Shown: in pieces, positions 37,537 to 49,155 of the stretch
How the letters are laid out: each line of letters starts with the position of its first letter
Numbering within the stretch: the stretch's first letter is position 1
From: CAVYVZ01 sp963772065
GTDB taxonomy: Bacteria > Acidobacteriota > Vicinamibacteria > Vicinamibacterales > UBA2999
Assembly: GCA_963772065.1 (NCBI GenBank)
Contig: CAVYVZ010000010.1
Span: 434,001 to 498,000, forward strand
Direction: 5' to 3'
DNA: 64,000 nucleotides
The notes under the pieces: generated by a model
What the model saw: only the letters and a program-made list of their open reading frames with translations
Databases searched by the model: none
What the model was told of the DNA's origin: nothing
Translations under genes and position numbers: made by a program

Positions 37537-40500
37537 GTGCGCGGCGTCCCCCTCGGTCCACGGGCGGTGCTGTTCGCGGCGGTCTGCGTCGCGATGGCAT
37601 GTGCGCACGCGGGACGCGCAGCGGCACGAGGACAGGAGAAGCGGGGCAGCGCGATCAGCTTCAATCGCGACATTCGCCCCATCCTCGCCGAGAACTGCTT
37701 CGCCTGCCACGGACCCGACGAGAGCCGGCGCAAAACGCGCTTCCATTTCGATACGCGCGAAGGTGCCTTCGCCAAGAACGGCGTCATCGTCCCCGGCAGC
37801 GCCGCGACGAGCCTCGTGATTCAGCGCATCACCGCCGCGGATCCGGCCGTGCGGATGCCGCCGCGCGATTCAGGCTACACGCTGACGACCGCACAAATCG
37901 ATCTGGTGCGCCGTTGGATTGACGAGGGGGCGACATGGGACTCGCATTGGGCATTCGTCCCGCCTGTGAGACCGGAGCTTCCAGCGGTCAACCGCGCGGA
38001 ATGGGTGCGCAATCCCATCGATCGTTTCATCCTCGCCCGTCTCGAGCGCGAAGGACTGAAGCCCTCGCCAACAGCCGACAAGGTGACGCTGCTCCGACGC
38101 CTGACGTACGACCTCACGGGGCTGCCGCCGACGCCGGCCGAGGTCGATGCGTTTGTCGCGGATCGCTCGCCGGATGCGTACGAGAAGCGCGTGGATGCGC
38201 TGCTGCGATCTCCGCGGTACGGCGAGCGGATGGCCATGCCATGGCTCGACACGGCTCGCTACGGCGATACCCACGGCTACCACATCGACAGCCACCGGGA
38301 CATGTGGCACTGGCGCGACTGGGTCATCAACGCGTTCAACACCAACCTGCCCTTCGACCGGTTCACGATCGAGCAGCTCGCGGGTGACCTGCTTCCGGAC
38401 GCCACGCGCGATCAGAAGGTCGCCACCGGATTCAATCGCAACCACATGATCAACTTCGAAGGCGGCGCCATCGCCGAGGAGTACCAGGTCGAGTACGTCG
38501 TCGATCGCGTCGAGGCCACCGCGACGAGCTTCTTGGGATTGACGATGGGGTGCGCGCGCTGCCACTCGCACAAGTTCGATCCGATCAGTCACAAGGAGTT
38601 CTACCAGTTCTTTGCCTTCTTCAATTCGGTGCCGGAGGTCGGGCTGGACGGCCGCGCTGGCAATGCCAAGCCGTTTCTCAAGCTGCCTTCACCCGAGCAG
38701 CAGAAGCGCTTCGACGCCCTCGAGGCGGCGATCGATGCGAAGGAGTCCACGCTCGCGGACGCCGTGGTCGCACCGCTGCAGGGTCAATGGGAGCAGACGC
38801 TTTCCGCTGCGGCGCAGCGGCCGATCGCCGGCGACGGGCTGGCTGCGCACTACGAGCTGGATGGCAGTCTCTCCGACATCTCGGGGCGGTACCAGCACGG
38901 CCGGACGATCAGCGGCGATCCGACGTTTGAGGCTGGACGCGTTGGCCGCGCGGTCTTGTTGGACGGCGACACGCAACTCAGTTTCGGCGGCGTTGGTGGC
39001 GTCGAGCGCAGCAGCCCCTTCAGTCTCGCCGTGTGGCTGAGGGTACGCAACAGCAGCCACGGCATGACCGTCCTGCAGAAGCTCGACGACGCTGATCGAA
39101 GGCGCGGGTACGAATGGCGGCTCGACGCTCCGGTGCTCACCGGAATTCAACGATGGGCAGCACGACTCACGGTCACGATGGCCTCCTCCCGCTCGAGCGC
39201 GATTCAGGTTCGTACGCGCGAGCCGCTGCAATATGGCGAGTGGCATCACGTGACGATGACGTACGACGGGTCCGGCAAGGCGACGGGGCTGAAGCTCTTC
39301 AAGAACGGGGTACGGCTCGACGCCGACATCGTCAGGGATACGCTGGCGGGCACAATCGCCGTCGACTCGCCGCTCGGGATCGGGGACAAGTCGCTCGGCG
39401 AACCGTTCCGCGGGCAGCTCGACGATCTCCGCGTGTACAACCGTGTCTTGACGCCTGCCGAGATCGAGCAGGTCTCGATTCACTATCCCGCGCAGGTGAT
39501 CGTCTCGGGAGTCAGCGGCAAGCGAACCGAAAGCGAGACGCAGCGTGCGCGTGAGTACTTCCTGACATATGCAGCGCCGGAGAACCTTCGCGCCGTTCAA
39601 CGCGAGCTGACGGCCCTCCTGAAGCAGAGAGAAGCGCTCGATAAAGACATTCCAACCACGATGGTGATGGCGGAGATGGACAAGCCGCGCGAGACGTTCG
39701 TGCTCGCGCGCGGCGACTACCGGAACCAGACCGACAAGGTCCAGCCAGGCGTGCCGGCGGTCTTGCCACCACTGCCGAAGGACGCCCCGCTCAATCGATT
39801 GACGCTCGCGAGGTGGCTCGTCGATCCCGCGCATCCGCTGACCGCGCGCGTCGCCGTGAACCGGTTCTGGCAGATGTACTTTACGCACGGGATCACCAAG
39901 ACCCAGGAGGACTTCGGCATCCGGGGCGAGCCGCCCGTCCACCCGGAGCTGCTCGACTGGCTCGCGACCGAGCTCGTCCGCACGGGTTGGGACGTTCGCG
40001 CGATGCAGCGGTTGATCGTCACGTCGGCGACGTATCGCCAGTCCTCGAAAGCCACGCCCGCGCTGCTCGACAAAGACCCGGAGAATCGGCTCCTTGCGCG
40101 CGGCCCGCGCGTGCGCCTGCCGGCCGAGATGATCCGTGACACGGCGCTCGCGGCGAGCGGCTTGCTCTCCGGCTCAATCGGCGGGCCAAGCGTTCTCCCG
40201 TATCAACCGGCGGGTCTCTGGGAGGAGATGGCGTTCGGTTCCGGCTTCTCGGCCCAGACGTACCAACAGACCCGCGGGAAGGGTCTCTACCGGCGCGGCC
40301 TCTACACGTTCTGGAAGCGAACCGTCCCGCCCGCGTCCTTTGCGACCTTCGATGCGCCGGATCGCGAGAAGTGCACCGCCCGCCGGGCGCTCACCAACAC
40401 GCCGCTCCAGGCGCTGGCGCTGCTGAACGACCCGACGTACGTCGAAGCGGCGCGGGCGCTCGCGCAGCGCACGCTGCTCGAAGGCGGGAACGACCTGAAC

Positions 40501-40746
40501 CGCCGGCTCGCGTACGCATTCCGCCTTGCCACGGCACGCACACCGACGCGCAAGGAGCGGGGCGTCCTGCGTTCCTTGCTCGACGAGCGCCTGACATCGT
40601 TTCAGCGGAATCCCCGGTCTGCGCTCGAGCTGCTGGACGTCGGCGACTCACCTCGCGACAAGCGGCTCGATGCGTCAGAGCTCGCCGCATGGACGACGAT
40701 CGCGAGCGTCATTCTGAATCTGGACGAGACCATCACGAAAGAGTGA
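37537..40746 (+). CDS. PSCyt1-PSCyt2-LamG-PSD1 protein (planctomycete-type cytochrome domain)
   Basis: 1069 residues: signal peptide (~1-32), PSCyt1 haem domain with CFACH (ILAENCFACHGPDESRRKTRF), PSCyt2/DUF1549 (AEWVRNPIDRFILARLEREGL ... LTYDLTGLPPTP ... RYGERMAMPWLDTARYGDTHGYH), a second CARCHSHKFDPI motif, an inserted LamG/concanavalin-like domain (~430-655), and PSD1/DUF1553 (VNRFWQMYFTHGITKTQEDFG ... TNTPLQALALLNDP). These large secreted proteins are paired with DUF1501 proteins and associated with polysaccharide use; their reaction is unproven. GTG start at 37537 gives the signal peptide. Confidence 0.9.
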   Translation: MRGVPLGPRAVLFAAVCVAMACAHAGRAAARGQEKRGSAISFNRDIRPILAENCFACHGPDESRRKTRFHFDTREGAFAKNGVIVPGSAATSLVIQRITAADPAVRMPPRDSGYTLTTAQIDLVRRWIDEGATWDSHWAFVPPVRPELPAVNRAEWVRNPIDRFILARLEREGLKPSPTADKVTLLRRLTYDLTGLPPTPAEVDAFVADRSPDAYEKRVDALLRSPRYGERMAMPWLDTARYGDTHGYHIDSHRDMWHWRDWVINAFNTNLPFDRFTIEQLAGDLLPDATRDQKVATGFNRNHMINFEGGAIAEEYQVEYVVDRVEATATSFLGLTMGCARCHSHKFDPISHKEFYQFFAFFNSVPEVGLDGRAGNAKPFLKLPSPEQQKRFDALEAAIDAKESTLADAVVAPLQGQWEQTLSAAAQRPIAGDGLAAHYELDGSLSDISGRYQHGRTISGDPTFEAGRVGRAVLLDGDTQLSFGGVGGVERSSPFSLAVWLRVRNSSHGMTVLQKLDDADRRRGYEWRLDAPVLTGIQRWAARLTVTMASSRSSAIQVRTREPLQYGEWHHVTMTYDGSGKATGLKLFKNGVRLDADIVRDTLAGTIAVDSPLGIGDKSLGEPFRGQLDDLRVYNRVLTPAEIEQVSIHYPAQVIVSGVSGKRTESETQRAREYFLTYAAPENLRAVQRELTALLKQREALDKDIPTTMVMAEMDKPRETFVLARGDYRNQTDKVQPGVPAVLPPLPKDAPLNRLTLARWLVDPAHPLTARVAVNRFWQMYFTHGITKTQEDFGIRGEPPVHPELLDWLATELVRTGWDVRAMQRLIVTSATYRQSSKATPALLDKDPENRLLARGPRVRLPAEMIRDTALAASGLLSGSIGGPSVLPYQPAGLWEEMAFGSGFSAQTYQQTRGKGLYRRGLYTFWKRTVPPASFATFDAPDREKCTARRALTNTPLQALALLNDPTYVEAARALAQRTLLEGGNDLNRRLAYAFRLATARTPTRKERGVLRSLLDERLTSFQRNPRSALELLDVGDSPRDKRLDASELAAWTTIASVILNLDETITKE

Positions 40747-40751
40747 ATGCG

Positions 40752-42224
<1,473 letters not shown>

Positions 42225-42234
42225 TCCCGCCTTC

Positions 42235-42258
42235 GCCCGCCGCGCTACGCGCGCGGGC
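42235..42258 (+). terminator. GC-rich hairpin after the DUF1501 gene
   Basis: GCCCGCCGCGC (42235-42245) against GCGCGCGGGC (42249-42258), one bulge, 3-base loop, no T tract. Either a weak terminator or a palindromic repeat. Confidence 0.4.
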
Positions 42259-42282
42259 TACGACGCGGCAAGGAGCCACTGA

Positions 42283-42675
42283 ATGGAAACGCATGTGAAA
42301 GTTCTAGGCATCCTGAACATCATCTCGGGCGCGTTCGGGCTGTGCGGTGCGCTCCTGCTCATGGTTGTGTTCGGCGGTACCGCGAGCCTCGTCGCCATCG
42401 AAGGCGATCCTGACGCGGCGATAGCGCTGCCAATCCTCGGCCTGACGGGGATGGCGCTTGTCATCTTCGCGGTCCTCATGTCGCTGCCGGCGCTCATCAT
42501 CGGCTTCGGGTTGTACAACGTCCGCCCGTGGGCGCGCGTCGCCGGCATCGTGTTGTCGATCGTGTCGCTGATCGTGTTCCCCTTCGGGACGCTGCTCGGC
42601 GTCTACGGTCTGTGGGTGCTGTTCTCGAAGGAAGGGGAACGGCTGTTCAGCGGGCCGCAAACGACGCAAGCCTAG
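42283..42675 (+). CDS. Small four-helix integral membrane protein, unknown
   Basis: 130 residues with four predicted membrane spans (VKVLGILNIISGAFGLCGALLLMVVF, ILGLTGMALVIFAVLM, LPALIIGFGLYN, VAGIVLSIVSLIVFPFGTLLGVYGLWVLFS) ending in a short charged tail with the phrase LFSKEGERLF. Resembles widespread small membrane proteins in Acidobacteria; function unknown. AAGGAGCC precedes the ATG. Overlaps the kinase gene tail-to-tail by 4 bases. Confidence 0.75.
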   Translation: METHVKVLGILNIISGAFGLCGALLLMVVFGGTASLVAIEGDPDAAIALPILGLTGMALVIFAVLMSLPALIIGFGLYNVRPWARVAGIVLSIVSLIVFPFGTLLGVYGLWVLFSKEGERLFSGPQTTQA

Positions 42676-44915
42676 ACCGGCGTCGGCAATCCAAGCACCT
42701 TATCGCCTCCAGCGGCCACGAAGGCGGCACGCGCGTCGCGGTGCCGCGCTTCGACCTCGCGCAGGGTCTGCGCGAACTTCGGGAGCGCGCGAAGAGAATC
42801 GAGCCAGGGATCGCGCGCGAGCGCGGGATAGCAGTGAAATCCTCCTGCCGTGGCGCGCGCGAGCGCGGCGAGTGCCTCGTCGCCATGACCGAGGTACGCC
42901 AGGTGCCGCGCCGCGTAGAAGAGACCCTCCGGGTCCTTGAAATCGCCCGTGGCGATGCGGCGGACCGCGTCGGCGCTCGCCTCGTGGCGGCCTTGATAGA
43001 GCGCGAGCGCTCCCTCGAGAAAATCCTGTAGCCGCGTCTGAATGCGGGCCGCCACGCCGGTGAGATTCGCCAGCGCTTCCGCTTCCCGCCCGAGCATCCC
43101 CAGCGCGACGTTGCGGATGTATGGCGTGCCCTCGACGTCCGTCGTCAAGACCCTCTCATAGTCGCCGAGCATGAAGAACGTGTGTGCCGCGCTCGTCGCG
43201 ATCTTCGGATCGAGTCGGATGGCCTGCTCGTAGGCGGCAGCCGAGGCATCGAGCAGGCCGCAGTACCGGCAGGCGTGAACGAGCCCGGCAAAGAGGTCCG
43301 GATCGCCGCTGCGCTGCCGGGCCCGCTCGACGAGGCGAAGCATCGCGTCGCGCGCCCGCCCGAGATCCACCTCGAGGTAGGCGTAGAGGTTGTGCGCGAT
43401 CGAGAGATCCGGGTTGATGTCGAGCGCCCGCATGAAGGCCGACTCGGCGCGTTTCAGGTTTTCTTCCTCCTCCGCGCGGCCGTATTTGGCGAGGACGCGG
43501 TAGATGCGGCCCAGCCGCGCCCAGGCGGGCGCATAGCGTGGATCCTGTTCGATGCACTGAAGGTACAGATCGCGCGCGAGCGTCCACGTCTGCGAGTCCG
43601 ACGCCACGAGGTTCGCGCGGAGGTAGAACTCGTACGCCTTCGCGCTGGCCGGCACGTCGTGCTTCAACATCCGGTGCTCGCGCGCGGTCAGCGGCAAGGA
43701 GAGCGAGTCGACGATGCGCCGGGCGAGATCGTCCTGAAGCTGGAAGATGTCGCCGAGCAGCACCTGGGCGGTGTGCGACCACACGACGGTGCCGTCCGGC
43801 GCCTCGAGCAGCTGAGTCGTGACCCGCAGCTGGTCGCCCGCGCGGAGCAGCGTGCCGACCAGCACGATATCGACGTTCGCTTCCGAGGCAATCGCCTTCA
43901 GATCGGGCGGTCCGGCGGCGAACCGCGCGGCCGCGTGGCTCGACCGGACGACGAGCGACTCGAGGCCCGAGAGCGAGGTCGTGAGGGCGTCCGCGAGGCT
44001 GAACGAGAGGAAGTCGATATCGGCGTCGGCGCGCAGCACTCTGAACGGAAGGACGATGAGGCGCGTCATCGGGCGCACGCGCAGCACGTCGCCGGAATCC
44101 GCGAGGGTCAACGCAGCTCGCAGCTCGTGCGCCATCGCGTCGGCGCTGGCATATCGATCGTCGGGCGCCTTGGCGAGCGCGCGATGAATCACCCGGTCCA
44201 CCGCCACCACCGCCGGCGATCCCGCCAGCGCTGGCGGCTGCTCGTACGCCACGGCGTGGACGATCTCGGGGACCGTTTCGCCGCCGAACGGCGGCTTCGC
44301 CGTGATCATCTCGAACAGCATGGCACCCAGGGCGAACAGATCGGCGCGCGCGTCGCTCGCGCGACCGAGGACGACTTCCGGCGCCATGTAGCGCGGCGTG
44401 CCGGTGATCGTCCCGGGGAGCGTAAGCGCGATGTCGGTCTCTCCGCCAGCGGTTGCCGTGCTCCGAGCCAGGCCGAAGTCGAGGAGCTTCACGCCATGCG
44501 GCGTGAGGAAGATGTTCGATGGCTTGAGGTCGCGGTGCACGAGGCTGCGGCGATGCAGCGCCCCGAGCGCGCCGAGCACGGCCAGCGTCAGCGGGACAGC
44601 TTCGGCGAGCGGAAGCGCTCCTCGTGCGATTCGCGCGGCGAGCGTCTCTCCCTCGAGCAGCTCCATCGCGATGAACAGCTCGCCATCGTCTTCCCCGATT
44701 TCATGAATCTGGCAGACAGCCGGATGGTTGAGGCTGGCGGCCGCGCGCGCCTCGCGCCAGAAGCGCTCGCGGGCGCGCTCGTCCACCACACGCGCGCGGA
44801 TCATCTTCAGCGCGACGTCGCGCCCCAGTCGTTCGTCGCGCGCGCGATAGACGAGGCCCATCCCGCCCTCGCCGAGCTGCTCCGTAATGCGGTATTGGCC
44901 GACCTGTTCGCGCAT
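42672..44915 (-). CDS. Serine/threonine protein kinase with TPR C-terminus
   Basis: 747 residues. Hanks-type kinase domain (~8-270): GEGGMGLVYRARD, VALKMI (Lys), HRDLKPSN, LLDFGLARS, GTPRYMAPEV, DLFALGAMLFEM. No transmembrane segment follows; instead a TolB/adenylate-cyclase-associated region (RLIVLPFRVLRADADIDFLSFSLADALTTSLSGL ... DIVLVGTLLRAGDQLRVTTQLL) and TPR repeats (~410-700). The architecture is common in Acidobacteria; targets unknown. All catalytic motifs are intact. Confidence 0.92.
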   Translation of the reverse strand: MREQVGQYRITEQLGEGGMGLVYRARDERLGRDVALKMIRARVVDERARERFWREARAAASLNHPAVCQIHEIGEDDGELFIAMELLEGETLAARIARGALPLAEAVPLTLAVLGALGALHRRSLVHRDLKPSNIFLTPHGVKLLDFGLARSTATAGGETDIALTLPGTITGTPRYMAPEVVLGRASDARADLFALGAMLFEMITAKPPFGGETVPEIVHAVAYEQPPALAGSPAVVAVDRVIHRALAKAPDDRYASADAMAHELRAALTLADSGDVLRVRPMTRLIVLPFRVLRADADIDFLSFSLADALTTSLSGLESLVVRSSHAAARFAAGPPDLKAIASEANVDIVLVGTLLRAGDQLRVTTQLLEAPDGTVVWSHTAQVLLGDIFQLQDDLARRIVDSLSLPLTAREHRMLKHDVPASAKAYEFYLRANLVASDSQTWTLARDLYLQCIEQDPRYAPAWARLGRIYRVLAKYGRAEEEENLKRAESAFMRALDINPDLSIAHNLYAYLEVDLGRARDAMLRLVERARQRSGDPDLFAGLVHACRYCGLLDASAAAYEQAIRLDPKIATSAAHTFFMLGDYERVLTTDVEGTPYIRNVALGMLGREAEALANLTGVAARIQTRLQDFLEGALALYQGRHEASADAVRRIATGDFKDPEGLFYAARHLAYLGHGDEALAALARATAGGFHCYPALARDPWLDSLRALPKFAQTLREVEARHRDARAAFVAAGGDKVLGLPTPV

Positions 44916-45045
44916 TGGTTTCGACGAGGCCGGATTCTAACAGGGCCGGTCCGTGCAGGTAACGGGTGCGTCCGTTTCGAGCCGTCCACTTGGCCCGCAA
45001 AGTGCGTAGCGCTCCGGCTGTCCGAAGCCTCGCGAGGAGTTTCCC

Positions 45046-46422
45046 ATGAGCTATTCCACCCCTGCGGTGTTTCTTGTTCTTCTGGCGTCGGCGCTGATGG
45101 CCGGAAGCGGTGCGAGCGCCCTCAGTCCGACAGGTCTCAAATCAGGCAAAGACGCAGGCAGCTACGAGATCGGTGTTCAGGTGTCGCACGCCGGCGGTGG
45201 CTCGACGTGGACGTACACCATTACGAAAGCGACGGAAGACACGAAGAACCTCGGCCACTTCATCCTCAACTTCGATACCTGCGGAGGCCAGAGCCCCACG
45301 ATCGGCAGCATCGTCTCCGCTACGGTCAACGGAGTGGATTGGATGAATCAAGTGGTGGCAACAAACGGTATGACACATTGCGGAACTCTCTCCGCGAACT
45401 TCGTCAAGTTCGACGACCTTCCAGATGCTGACACATACGTCATCGAGTTCACCCTGGATGACGTCTACCCGCTGATGGACTCATCCGCCTGGCTCAAGAG
45501 CGGAACGCTCTGCGTGAAGAAAGCAGTGCTGGGTCCGGGTTGCAGAGGCTATCTGCGCACGGCAGCCATGGAAGCGGATTCATCCCTCGTCGGCAAGCAA
45601 TACACAGACATCAACAGCTACATGAGAGGGTTCGGGTTCGACTACACAGAGCATCCCAACTGCACCGGAGGTTACGGCGGGCACATTGATGGGATTCACG
45701 GGGCTGTCGACGTCGACGCGTACTTCAACAGACACGTGTTTCGCTTCGACATTCACATCGATCCCGTCATCGATGGCGACCGCTGCAGCTCGAGCACCGT
45801 GGACCGGCAGCGCAACGAGATGAAATCGATCACCAACAATTCGACGTGGGCGAAGGTTCAGGGGAACTGGGATGAGTGGCAGATCCTGGAATGGAAGTTC
45901 AGGCTGCCCACCGAGCTTCAACCCACCGCCAACTTTTTTCACATCCATCAGTTGAAAGCACAAGACGGCCCCAACAACGGCGCCCCGACAATCACAATCA
46001 CGCCGCGGGCCGCCAGTTCGGGGTCGAACAAGAGGATTCAGATTATTCACTCCGTGGATGGAGCGAACACGGACAAGGGAACGATCGTGGACAACGTGCC
46101 CTTGTCGGAGTTCGAAGGCGAATGGGTGCAGGTCCGTGAGGAGATGCACTACACGCACGACGGCTATTACTCGTTGAAGATCACGCGCATACGTGACGGA
46201 CAGGTCCTCATAGACTTCACGGACCCCAACATCGATATGTGGCGGATCGGGAGCTCATACATCCGGAGCAAGTTTGGCCTGTACCGCAGTCTTGCCGGTG
46301 GGCGGTTGAATCAGGATCCCGTCGGCCAGAGTCCGTTGCTGAAGAACGAGTCTCTGTGGATCACGGACTTCAGGGTCTATGAGAAGAACTCAAACCCCAC
46401 ACCGGGCGTCCCCCATGAATGA
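45046..46422 (+). CDS. Secreted two-domain protein, putative polysaccharide lyase-like jelly roll
   Basis: 458 residues: signal peptide (~1-26), an N-terminal beta domain of ~140 residues (SYEIGVQVSHAGGGSTWTYTI ... TYVIEFTLDD) and a C-terminal domain (~200-450) with DRQRNEMKSI, NWDEWQILEWKFRLP, FFHIHQLKAQDG, TITITPR, MHYTHDGYYSLKITRIRDGQVL and KFGLYRSL. The second part has the look of concanavalin-like lyases acting on uronan polymers and resembles fungal/bacterial lyase-like proteins as I recall them; not proven. Four-plus Cys suggest disulfides. Codon use and composition are visibly AT-richer than neighbours, so acquisition by transfer is plausible. AGGAG lies before the start. Confidence 0.6.
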   Translation: MSYSTPAVFLVLLASALMAGSGASALSPTGLKSGKDAGSYEIGVQVSHAGGGSTWTYTITKATEDTKNLGHFILNFDTCGGQSPTIGSIVSATVNGVDWMNQVVATNGMTHCGTLSANFVKFDDLPDADTYVIEFTLDDVYPLMDSSAWLKSGTLCVKKAVLGPGCRGYLRTAAMEADSSLVGKQYTDINSYMRGFGFDYTEHPNCTGGYGGHIDGIHGAVDVDAYFNRHVFRFDIHIDPVIDGDRCSSSTVDRQRNEMKSITNNSTWAKVQGNWDEWQILEWKFRLPTELQPTANFFHIHQLKAQDGPNNGAPTITITPRAASSGSNKRIQIIHSVDGANTDKGTIVDNVPLSEFEGEWVQVREEMHYTHDGYYSLKITRIRDGQVLIDFTDPNIDMWRIGSSYIRSKFGLYRSLAGGRLNQDPVGQSPLLKNESLWITDFRVYEKNSNPTPGVPHE

Positions 46423-46435
46423 GGGCGATCACGTT

Positions 46436-47005
46436 TCAAGGCGTGCCGGCACCGGGCGAGGTGATCGCCCCCCCGAAGGAACCGGTGGTCAAGCCGGTGA
46501 CCTGGTTGAACAAGCGCTCGACGGTAAAGCTCCCAGTGGCGTCGGCGAAACGACCTGTACCCCCTGTGATCGTCGCGGTTTCCACAATGGAGAGAACGCC
46601 AGGGGCCGTTAGAGTGGCTTGTCCGGTAAAACCAGCGGTGAGCGTGTCGCCGTTGGCCGCAGTGAACTCGTAGGTGCCGGTCGAAGTCCTGTTCGTGGTG
46701 TTCACGACGTGCGGGATTTCTACGGTGAAGCGACCCAGGTGCGTGGCGTTGCCCGTGCCCTCGATTGAGACAGACAAAAACGGAGGCGTACCCGGCGTAA
46801 TGGTCGCGGTTCCTTCCAACCTTCCCTTGAACGGCACTTCCTGGTTGTTGGAGAGCACACCCGCGCCGGTTGCGGTCGCCTCCGACGAGGCGATGGACAG
46901 ACTCGCCGACGAGAGAGACGTCGGACTGGTTGGCGTGATGGGCTGACTACAGCCAACGAACAGCGCGACACCGACGAGGCCAACAGCGGTAAGCGAGGCA
47001 TGCAT
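46436..47005 (-). CDS. Lipoprotein with beta-rich calycin/allene-oxide-cyclase-like domain
   Basis: 189 residues from ATG 47005 (an upstream in-frame ATG at 47050 would add 15 residues before the signal). Lipobox VALFVGC; Ser/Thr-rich linker; then NNQEVPFKGRLEGTATITPGTP, GRFTVEIPHVVN, TGTYEFTAANGDTLTAGFTGQAT, IVETATITGGTGRFADATGSFTVERLFN. This beta-barrel-type domain recurs in secreted proteins of unknown role. Convergent with the lyase-like gene, and likewise AT-richer. Confidence 0.7.
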   Translation of the reverse strand: MHASLTAVGLVGVALFVGCSQPITPTSPTSLSSASLSIASSEATATGAGVLSNNQEVPFKGRLEGTATITPGTPPFLSVSIEGTGNATHLGRFTVEIPHVVNTTNRTSTGTYEFTAANGDTLTAGFTGQATLTAPGVLSIVETATITGGTGRFADATGSFTVERLFNQVTGLTTGSFGGAITSPGAGTP

Positions 47006-47205
47006 TGGTGGCTCCGTTTGATACAGCGTAATTGGCGACTCGGGCTTCATGGGGTGTGAAGTGTGGCATCGTAGCCGGTCGCGCGTCGTCGATCTGTGCA
47101 GAACGGAACAGCGGCCCGCTTCAATGAGCGCAGGAGGACGGCGAATCGGCTGAAGCCGAGCGGGTCGCCGCGAAAGAAACGATCAAGAACTGACTGATGG
47201 CGCGT

Positions 47206-47235
47206 TTGACATCGAAGCGACAGTCCCTTGATACT
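47206..47235 (+). promoter_or_regulatory. Predicted promoter of the ankyrin gene
   Basis: TTGACA (47206-47211), 18-base spacer, GATACT (47230-47235). The ankyrin ATG is at 47375, leaving a ~130-base leader. The remainder of 47006-47374 holds no gene I can support. Confidence 0.5.
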
Positions 47236-47374
47236 GGCGGGAGCGCGCTGACAGGGCGCCACCAACCCGCGGCAAGGGAACACTCCCACCTGTTTTGGTC
47301 TGAGTCGTGTGCGTTTGCACCTTCTTTCAGCCTGGTTTCAGCGGGGCACAGGCGATTGATGAAAGGAGGTCGCA

Positions 47375-49057
47375 ATGACCACTTCGAAGTCCCTTCCCGG
47401 CTCGTCCGTCTCTCGAATCCCTCCGTAAACAGGCAAAGAAGCTCGCGCGCGACATCGCCGCCGGTGACGCTGATGCCATCGCACGTGCGCGGGTGCAACT
47501 GCCACACGTTGACCTGCCCTTGACGCAGCGCAACGCGCAACTCGTGATCGCGCGCGAGTACGGCTACGCCGGCTGGCAAGACCTCACGGCTGAGGTCAGC
47601 AAACGGCTCGGCAAGGGACTCGAGTGGGCGGTAGCGCAGGCTCGACGCTTCATTCACGAAAACGACGTCGAACGCCTGAAGCAACTGCTGGCTGAATATC
47701 CGGCGTTGCTGTCCTGGCAAAGCAACGACTGGGGCAGCACCGGCGGCCTGCTGGAATTCGCCACGGGCTCCTATGGCGACAGCTTCGACCCGATCAGCGA
47801 AGAGCACTTCACCCGCGCGGCGTGCGCAGAGCTGCTGATCGACGCCGGTGCGGTCGTGCAGCCATCGGTGTGCGAGGGCCTCCTCAGATCGCGCGCGAGG
47901 GGGCTGCTGGAGCTGTTTCGACGTAAAGGCCTGCTTCCCGGCACGCTCAAGTTCCTTGCGGCGCTTGGCGACATCGACGCCGTTCGCACCGCGCTCGATG
48001 AGAACGGGAACGATCTCGCCGCCGTCACGGAAGCGTTCACGATCGCGTGCGGCTTCGAGCACGAGGCCGTGGCGTCGCTCCTGCTGGAACGAGTGCATCG
48101 CGCTCGATCCCGAGCTCGGCGCACACATCGATGGAAGTGCCGGGCGCCACGCCTTCGTCAGCTACTTCATCGAAAACCGACCCGGGCACGCGACGGCGGT
48201 CGGGCTGTGGAAGGGTTTCGTCATGGAGCAGGTCAGCCGGGCGGTCTCTTCCTGGAGTGGTCACTCGACCTCGGTGACGCCACCAATCGGGGATAGCGAC
48301 CTGACGGCGTTCGTTCGCCTTTTCCAGCGTGAGCCGTGGCTGCTCGGTGAAGCCTTCGTGGAGTTTCAGGCGGACATCATCGGGGCGGCCACGCTGAAAG
48401 ACCGCCGGGAATTCATCACCGTCCTTCTCGACCTCGATCCCGCGATCCTGCGGCGCCAGCCGCCGCCCCCGTCGCAGGCCATCGAGTTCGCGTTCACCTA
48501 CGTGAGGACACACCTCATTCCATTGCTCACCCGCATCTGGCCGCTGCCCGACGATCTGCCGCACGCGGCAGGCATGGGCAACCTCCCGCGTGTGAAGCAG
48601 TGGTTCGACGAGTCCGGCGCGCCGGCGCTGGGCGATGTCGAGAATCACTACCCCTGCAGTCCATACATGCCGAAGGGCCGAGTCGACGAATATGCGCACC
48701 AGTGGGGCGCGCAACGCGAGCAGCGTGTCCTCGACGTGGCGTTCGCCTGGTCCGTCATGAACAGCCACTTCGACGTGGCGGACTTCCTGCTCGACCACGG
48801 CGCCGATATCAACACCACGTGGAGCTCCCATGAGCCGGCGAGCATCCTGCACGAGCTCGTCTTTCATGGGAACTACGAAGCCATGCGATTCCTCATCGAC
48901 CGCGGCATCGACATGACCATCAAGGACTACCGCTGGAACGGCGACTGCACAGGGCTGGGCGCGCCACGCCGCGAAGGACGAGAAGATGGCGCAGTGGCTG
49001 GAGGAGGCGGAACGGCAGCGGGAGCAGGGAGCACTGACGTCCTCGAGAAACTCCTGA
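47375..49057 (+). CDS. Ankyrin-repeat protein, three frameshifts
   Basis: AAAGGAGGT precedes ATG 47375. Three single-base insertions (G at 47399-47400, about 48091-48093, and G at 48940-48941) split a 559-residue protein. Removing them gives MTTSKSLPARPSLESLRKQAKKLARD..., REYGYAGWQDLTAEV, LLERCIALDPELGAHIDG and YRWNATAQGWARHAAKDEKMAQWLEEAE. Ankyrin-type units: DVERLKQLLAEYPALLSWQ and VMNSHFDVADFLLDHGADINTTW...ILHELVFHGNYEAMRFLIDRGIDMTIKDY. No signal peptide; cytoplasmic protein interaction role inferred. Confidence 0.78.
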
Positions 49058-49155
49058 AGTCGACCCGGTTCTTGGAGGGATATTGTCGACATGGGACCGG
49101 AGGGCTCCGCGGCGCCCCATGACCTTCCGCCTTCGCACGCGGGCCCGACGGTTCC

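Noticed and set aside
48037..49155. Long C-terminal extension of the amidohydrolase
   Set aside because: It is antisense to the ankyrin gene, has Cys/Arg/Ser-rich shadow composition and no family match.
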